Assembly: GCA_038093975.1 (NCBI GenBank)
Contig: JBBPTG010000004.1
Location: forward strand, 1 to 64,000
Length of the DNA: 64,000 bases
Origin: Chalciporus piperatus
Lineage: Eukaryota > Basidiomycota > Agaricomycetes > Boletales > Boletaceae
Reading direction: 5' to 3'
Positions 57,450 to 64,000 of this stretch are shown one piece after another; positions within the stretch are counted from its first letter, which is position 1; each line of letters opens with the position of its first letter. The position numbers were made by a program, and so were the translations under genes. The notes beneath the pieces are model-generated. The model made no database searches. It worked only from the letters and a program-made list of their open reading frames with translations, and had not been told where the DNA came from.

Positions 57450-59241
57450 TTACTCGGGGTATTGGGGAGGTAGTCTTTCGGGAGACATTTGACCAGCGTG
57501 GCTGTATGACCTATGCGATGCTCGAGAGGACGATCTGCCGGGGATGCGGATATCCGCCCTCCCATGGGATTTGTAATCACCATGCTCCCTGTATCCACCA
57601 TGCCCTCTATAACTTCCATGATCTTTGTAGCCGAGATCCCGGTAGCCTCCCTGATCTCTGTAGTCGCCATGGCCTGAATAATCGTTGTGGCCTCGGTACC
57701 GGTTGTCTCGGATATCACGATGGTCCCTGGGATCTGAATGGTAATCATGACCCCTCCTGTATGAGGGATCAGAGTGATAGCTATGTGATGGGTAGCTCCT
57801 TTCGCGCCTAATTGTATGAATTATCAGATACTGGCAAGGTAGCGAGAAGATGTCTTACCCGACCCAGCTGGAAGTGGGATAAGCATCAATTCGAATAATT
57901 GGGGGGTCACTATTCCCTCGGTTATGAGACGCTCCATCGTATCTTTTGAAGTATTTCAGCGGCGTTGGCGAACAAAAATCCACGCGAATCCGTACCGATA
58001 TAACTCTTTTCCGCGCTCGTCCTGAATCACGAATGGGCCTGGACGTGATGGCCGCGATCTTCCACTGAAGTCTCCAACTCTGAAGAAGTCCAATATGTGA
58101 TGTTGTAAGTAAGGTAAGATGTTGGGGAAAGGTAGGCGTTACCTAGTGATCTCGTTGCCATGTTCGTCTTGAAATATGACATTCATTCCACCAGGGATGA
58201 TGTAATATATTGGGCCTGTATCTTTAGCATGACGGCCGGAACGACCATGTCCCCCACCGTATCCTTCGCCATAAGCGTCATTATGGTGTGGATACATCTT
58301 AGAACAACACTGACGTCAGTTCATGCCCCCAAAGGACGAGTGAGGCGGCATACGTCGTGTGCAGCGTCATGTTGACGACCGCCATAGATGTCTGTTGGTG
58401 ATCTCGAACCGGGTACATAACTTCCCGAGTAGTGACGTGGTAGCGGCGGTATCTACGAAGAAGGGAACCCGTGAGTTCACAACAATAAGGATGATTTCCG
58501 TACGTACTACCCTCTCATCGGGGTGCATCGAAAGTGAAGTCCGCAGGGCTTCGACGGTGTGGTCACTACCAGATACCGAGTGTGGCGAGGAACTCATGAC
58601 GATTGGGTCGTCCGGATCTACGTGCCTGTCTCCGCGTCCACTATGGTACGAGCCAGAGCGCTGAAGCGGCGGGGGACGATCCAACCTAGAAGGATCATGG
58701 ATCCTCCCGAGGTTTTCACGGTGTTCCCGTTCTGAGAATGTCTCCGAAAGCGGAGACCCGACACGGTCACCCATGATGGAGGGATGAGGCATTCCCATTC
58801 TTCCGGGACGTGCATTGAGAGTGCCTCCCATCACGGCGTCTGGGTTATCGACTCGCACATAACCCTCATGGTATTCTTCGGCGTCGGTTGGCGCCCGTGA
58901 TGGCAGCGGGGTGAAAAGCTAGTCAGAAAGGACACGTTGAGAAACCTCGACAATTCGCCTGCCAGTAGACGCATGTTCCTACTACTTACAGGCTCTTTCC
59001 TCTGTGACTGATGGGTTAATGAGGTATTCAACACTTCATGGTAAACGTGGCCTACCGTCGCAGTATTTGATCTTCTCAACCCCTGCGGGTGTGATCGACC
59101 AGGAACAGTGGGTTCTGGCTGGAATTCTGCGCCTGGTGGATAACCTTGTGGATATTCGTTGTATAGTACTTCGGGGTCACCGCGGTGGGGACGATTGCGA
59201 GAACCAGAGAATGCCTTGAACATGTTGAAGTTAAAGGGCAT
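57450..59241 (-). CDS. Intrinsically disordered protein with a conserved core and RGH-type repeats
   Basis: Start at MPFNFNMFKAFSGSRNRPHR (59241), stop at 57450, several exons. The N-terminal 300 residues are disordered and rich in arginine, proline, serine and histidine. A compact core is encoded at about 57970-58260: GPIYYIIPGGMNVIFQDEHG, NEITRVGDFSGRSRPSRPGP and FVIQDERGKELYR. The two halves of the core look like paired beta-hairpins (VIFQDEHGNEI and FVIQDERGKEL). The C-terminus carries tyrosine/glycine/histidine repeats (GYRDLGYKDHGSYRGHGGYR). Low-complexity tails of this sort occur in RNA-binding or condensate-forming proteins, but I have no evidence for a function. Exon joins in the middle are approximate. 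Confidence 0.65.
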
Positions 59242-59663
59242 CCTCACGGTGGAGGTGAAGGCTGATATACATGCCAGTTACCGCCTGGCCCCAAGGATTT
59301 ATGGCAGGCCAGCATGAGGCAACCATACGGCTTGCTGTTGGGCGACTAATGTACGCTATCTCGTGACATTGATCAGCTTCTCAACGGCGTTAGCGGACCT
59401 GATGCCAAGTGATCGCGAGCTCTTCTCATCTCGAACTTCGGGCTGGTTCGACACCCACAAACACATACTCAAATGCGCACAGTATTGTATGATCTCGTCC
59501 TGTGATTCCAAAAAGCCTCACTGAAAGGAGCACTCAAATCGGCCTTAGGACCAAATCCGAGGCCCAGCCGCCGCCCCAACATGGTATCTACGCCTAAGTA
59601 ATACACGGATATACAGGCATCCCGGGACGGATACTGTTCGGTACATACCCGCCATCACCATCC
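59242..59663. other. Intergenic region
   Basis: About 420 bp, upstream of the disordered-protein gene; no gene seen. Confidence 0.5.
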
Positions 59664-60903
59664 CTAGGACATCAACCCACCGTGGGGGCTAGTTTGATGG
59701 TGAAGTTGTTTAACCTGTACTAGGGCGTGGGCAACTTTACTGATCGCCTCAGCATGTGCCGCAATGCTCTGCGGATCCACGAGGCTAGGTGTAGCGCAAG
59801 CCATAGCGAGTCTCTCTGACAAGACTCCGAGCGCTAGTTCCAGTGCCCGAATCGGTGCATCAACAGACACAGTGGCCGGGGGGAACGCAGTAACCTGCGC
59901 AGCATATTGGACGTTAAATTGTAACAAGATGGTAAGAGGTAGTTACCAATTGTGAGCTGTTCAGTTCAGAACTTGTGCGATGGGATATGTCGACGGTCAA
60001 CTGGATACAGTGTCAAAAGAATAACTTCCCATGAGCGGTATTCAATTACCTTTGGGGTCTGAGGAGGGGGATCAAGAGTTGGAAGCTGAAGTGGTTGCGG
60101 GCTGTTCTGGGAGACGGCTTTCCCATTATTAAATTGTCCTTGCTGTACCGCACTCGCAGTCAACCCATTTTCAGATGTTGACGATTCCGATGATACTGGA
60201 ATAAGACGCTGCCACCCGTCTGAGTCTTCTGTGATGTACACCGTCCTGCATATTACACATTCCTAGATGCAAAAAAGGTCAACAACGAACGAGACGATTC
60301 CGAGATAACCACGAGCCTTGCGAGGATCCTTGTCGAGGCCAGATTTCGGTGGCCGAACCAAAGGAACTCCATAGCATCGGCTATTCAGACACTCTTCCCC
60401 AAGCATTGCCCACCCTTTCAATAAGCGCTTTCCAATCTCCGTCGACGCTTGGTCTGATTGCTGGCGGCGTCGGATCATCTCTTCGGTTTCGACGGGGGGA
60501 GCAAAGGTTGGGGAACTCAAAGTGCTCGAGAACTCGGTAGGTGGTGTAGATGGTCGGGAATCATGCGATGCCGACGAGACGGTCGAGGATGACTGTGATT
60601 GCGTTCCTTCAGATTGCTGGGCTATTCGTTGTTGTAATACGTCCGCTGATGCAACAAGAGGATCATACATGCTTTTTGGAGGCCAATTGCAATTGGCGCA
60701 GTAGTGAACAACAGGTTGTTGGCCATTCGGCGACCTCAATAGCGGAACTCCTCTACAGGACTCAGCAGGACAAGGGTTATCTGTGAGCACCTGCGGCGTC
60801 AATTCCCATGAGCTTGATGCGACAGATGGGATTGTGTGTCACATACCCATCCTTTCAACATGTACTCTCCGAGTTTGTTGGATACATCAATGATCTTACT
60901 CAT
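59664..60903 (-). CDS. ZNRD2/SSSCA1-like protein with two zinc-ribbon modules
   Basis: The first exon is MSKIIDVSNKLGEYMLKGW (ATG 60903), spliced to VLTDNPCPAESCRGVPLLRS and VVHYCANC. This is the family pattern of a helix, GW, a C-x4-C pair, PL-x-R and a second C-x2-C pair. After a serine-rich linker the whole module recurs: EIGKRLLKGWAMLGEECLNS, RCYGVPLVRPP, KDPRKECVIC. The C-terminus (RALELALGVLSERLAMACAT) is helical. Single-module relatives are the vertebrate autoantigen p27 (ZNRD2) and archaeal proteins. The role is poorly known; a link to mitosis or to tankyrase has been proposed for the animal protein. Divergent from the EDEM-like gene, with 153 bp between starts. Confidence 0.8.
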
Positions 60904-61056
60904 TGTGCTGAAGCGAGGTAGTACTAGTATGCACAGTCAGTGCTAGTGTATCTATCGCGCACGTGATGTCGAGTAATGACCTTGATCGCCACGTCGGTAT
61001 CCACCACTAACATAGTGCTGCACTCAGCACTCACGTATCCAACCCTCTTTCGCGCC

Positions 61057-64000
61057 ATGAAATGGCCGGTTCCACTGGTGGCTTATTTTCTTATCACTCT
61101 TGATGTCCCTGTCTCCGTGCAAGCTGCTTCGGCTGGAAGGAGCGCATGGACAAGCCAGCGGAAGCAGACATTCCGGTACGTTCAAGTTGGTCGTTTCCAC
61201 CAAGTCAGTGCGTAACGTTGCATAGAAATGCGACTCGGGATCTTTGGTACCACGGGTTCAACAATTACATGTCGAAGGGTGCGTCTTTAGCATTATTCCG
61301 GACGTAAGTTTCGTTGACACCTCTCTAGCTTTCCCATTAGATGAGGTCATACGTTTCGGTTCACTCGCAGACACAGGATATTGACTCGATTAAGCTTTCA
61401 CCGCTTTCTTGTACAGGGAAAGGTCCGGACTGGGAGAATCCGTACGGTGGTCTATGATGTTCGGAATCAACACTAACGACGAATTAGGGCTAACATTGCA
61501 TTCAATGATGTTTCCGGAAACTTCTCTGTGACGCTGGTTGACGTGTTGGATACGCTGGTCGTACTTGACGATCCATCGGGATTCCAAGACGCGGTCAAAA
61601 ACGTCATCGACTGGGTTTCCTTTGACGTGAACACAAAACCACAAGTATTTGAAACGACTATTCGTGTCCTCGGAGGACTTTTGTCCGGGCATATATTTGC
61701 TAGCGAACCTGATCAGCCATTTTACCTCCCATGGTACCGGGGTCAGCTTTTGAACATGGCCCATGATCTTGGCAAGCGTCTTTTGCCTGCATTTGCCACA
61801 CCAACCGGCCTCCCATATGCAAGGGTGGGTGTGAATTTCGTCGGCAGAGCTTCTGGCTTATCTTCAAACAACCAAAGCTCAACCTGCGTCATGGCGTCCA
61901 ACGGGGAGAATCACTAGACACCTGTCAGTCTTTCCGTGCCACATAGATCACGTCTCACCCTATTTCAGGTACCGCTGGGGCAGGTTCTTTGATTCTGGAG
62001 TTTGCAACTCTGAGTCGACTGACTGGTGATGAACGTTTTGAGAAAGCCGCCTACAAGGCGTATTTTGCACTGTGGAACCGCAGGTCAGAGCTTGGTTTGG
62101 TGGGTAACACTATCAACATCTGGACTGGTGTTAGTACTATCCCTGCCCCTTTCTGCGCAGTTCGCAATTAACAATATCTAGTCTTGGATCCCTCCAGAGA
62201 TCACAAGCATTGGTGCGGGCATAGATTCTTTCTATGAATACGCTCTAAAATGGTACATTTTAAGCGGTAGGTTGCCCGCTCGTGTATCTTGCAATTCCTA
62301 TGGTGACCGATTGTTCACAGGAGAGGTTGAATTCTTGGATGTTTGGCAAGAGGGGTACGCAGCGGTAATGCGGCACGTACGCTCTGCGGATGGTCACTGG
62401 GTAATAGTAAAATCACCCTCCTGCCATGCAGTGCTGACTTTATTCAGTATCGTATTGTCAACCCGCATACTGGAGAACAATCTTATACCACGATGGATTC
62501 GCTGTCCGCATTTTGGCCGGGATTGCAAGTTCTCGCAGGAGATGTTCCCAACGCGATAAAGTCGCATTTGACCTGTGAGTAGCCAGCTGGTGTTATTAAT
62601 CGAAATATTAACTATTGGTAGATTGGAACATTTGGCGACGGCACTCGGGACTGCCTGAGGTGTGGGATGCCCATGCTATGCAGGCAACATCCTTCCAATA
62701 TCCCCTTCGTCCCGAATTTATCGAGTCCACTTGGTATCTCTACAGGGTGTGTACTTCTGATCATCGCTGTTCAGCCGTTGTTGATAGGTTAAACAGGCCA
62801 CCCAAGACACTTACTACCTAGATATCGGAGAACGTATTCTGAGAGATCTCACCATTCGAGCAAAAGTCGAGTGCGGGCTCACCGGAATCAAGGATTTACG
62901 CACCAACGCAAGGGATGACCGTATGGAATCCTTTGCACTTTCGGAGACGTTGAAGGTGGTTTTTCTTTCTTGCCCGTGGCATCGGAGAGTCCTCTGACTG
63001 TTCCTTCTAGTATCTTTACCTGCTCTTCGATGAAGAAAACCGTCTCAACAGTGACGATTCTCAGTACGTTCTGAGCACGGAAGGTCATATTCTGACCCTT
63101 CCAGGACATGCTCTCAAGCCCATGTCAGCTGCACGCCGAAAGCTTCGTAGGGAGGAAAATCTCCAGTGCCCCGCATATCACCCCTTCCAAGGATTTGTCG
63201 CAAGTGGTGTCGTTGAAGGCCTTGTGCGCGGAGTTGGTTCACGTGGCGATGCCGACTATGCAAGAGAGCTGGTCGGACTAAAGCCTCAGCCGTTGGATGA
63301 GCATCATTGGTCTCCTGGTGGCTGGTGTGCTTTGCCTCAAATAAACCCATTCGTGAGATCTCTTTCCTGGTCCACTTGAATCCCTACACCTAACAAACGA
63401 CAGTCCTATGACTTTATTATGTCCCCAGGTGGCCGCGTGGTAGCAGAGGACCCAAATCCTGGTTCCCACAAGCTACAACCTGTAACGGATGGATTTATGG
63501 TCCATAACATTACTGGAATACGAGCCAGTGTTGTCAGTCGCATCGACGGCAAAGGATATGACATAACCAAACGTGGGTAGATCCGTCTCCATCCATAAGC
63601 TTGGTCCTCAACTCTTCGCCTTAGTCGGCCCCCATGCTGTCCGGACTGGTCAGCTGGTCTACATCAATGATACATCACTCATCCTCCACGAGGACACAAT
63701 TAAACCCCCCACCCCTGACGTCAGTCTACGGATATTTCTCGATACCGCAGATCCCATGGCTCCGTCATACCCTGGAATGGTGGAAACAAACGCTCAAGTT
63801 CATGTGACTGCCCACACTTCGTTGTTCGGTGCGGACGTGACCTCATCGGAGAGGTCAAAACCCCTGCTATTTGGTCGCGCTGAGGGGGCCCGTCTCAGGA
63901 GGGACACTACTAACTCACTGGGGTGCAAGCCCTATAACCATCATCTCGATGGGGACACTGTGCTTGTATGGAGGGGTCAATGCACCTTCCTAGAGAAGCT
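61057..64000 (+). CDS. EDEM-like GH47 protein with PA domain, cut by the right edge
   Basis: Starts [20 protein letters not shown], a signal peptide. The GH47 barrel is read across many exons: [152 protein letters not shown] and a threonine-containing calcium-site end (FSTEGH type, here [14 protein letters not shown]). A C-terminal extension (63400-64000) leads into a PA-domain-like part with [20 protein letters not shown]. This layout fits the EDEM3-type branch of EDEM/Htm1 proteins, which trim mannose from misfolded glycoproteins for ER-associated degradation. The C-terminus is outside the window. Confidence 0.9.

Overview
This is a nuclear genome segment from a filamentous basidiomycete, most likely an Agaricomycete (mushroom-forming fungus). 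The evidence is the short (about 45-65 nt) GT..AG introns that interrupt almost every gene, a KDZ-family transposase, a Dicer-like gene, and orthologues of conserved fungal housekeeping genes. All gene models were read directly from the sequence by joining exons at visible splice sites. Exon edges are firm where protein families are well conserved and approximate elsewhere.

The window has two halves of different character. Positions 1 to about 13,600 are repeat-rich and gene-poor. They hold a Ty3/gypsy-type gag gene running off the left edge, a truncated KDZ transposase, a candidate LTR remnant, an unassigned repeat-bearing coding-like stretch, and a 3.1 kb inverted-repeat element (7473-10569). 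The arms of that element are CAGT-type minisatellites, and its centre holds two further, unrelated tandem arrays. It looks like a foldback-type transposon and is the most unusual object in the window. A small MITE-like palindrome (12046-12200) follows.

From about 13,600 to 64,000 the sequence is dense with conserved genes: alpha/beta hydrolase, VMA21, an uncertain gene, ribonucleotide reductase small subunit, IMP4, aspartyl aminopeptidase, UTP12, a secreted double-psi beta-barrel protein, a Zn2Cys6 regulator, a LOA1-like acyltransferase, a TVP38-like membrane protein, syntaxin 18/UFE1, an F-box protein, SSU72, 1-Cys peroxiredoxin, proteasome alpha2, two small tandem Zn2Cys6 proteins, aldehyde dehydrogenase, COX8, a Dicer-like protein, a conserved unknown, a small membrane protein, a FAF1-like 40S factor, a disordered protein, a ZNRD2-like zinc-ribbon protein, and an EDEM-like GH47 protein cut by the right edge.

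Most of these genes alternate in orientation, giving about ten divergent pairs that share 90-410 bp upstream regions. Three small-subunit ribosome assembly factors (IMP4, UTP12, FAF1-like) lie in the same 40 kb. The Dicer-like gene keeps both RNase III active sites, but its helicase region has lost the recognisable ATPase motifs. The ribonucleotide reductase promoter carries two ACGCGT cell-cycle boxes.
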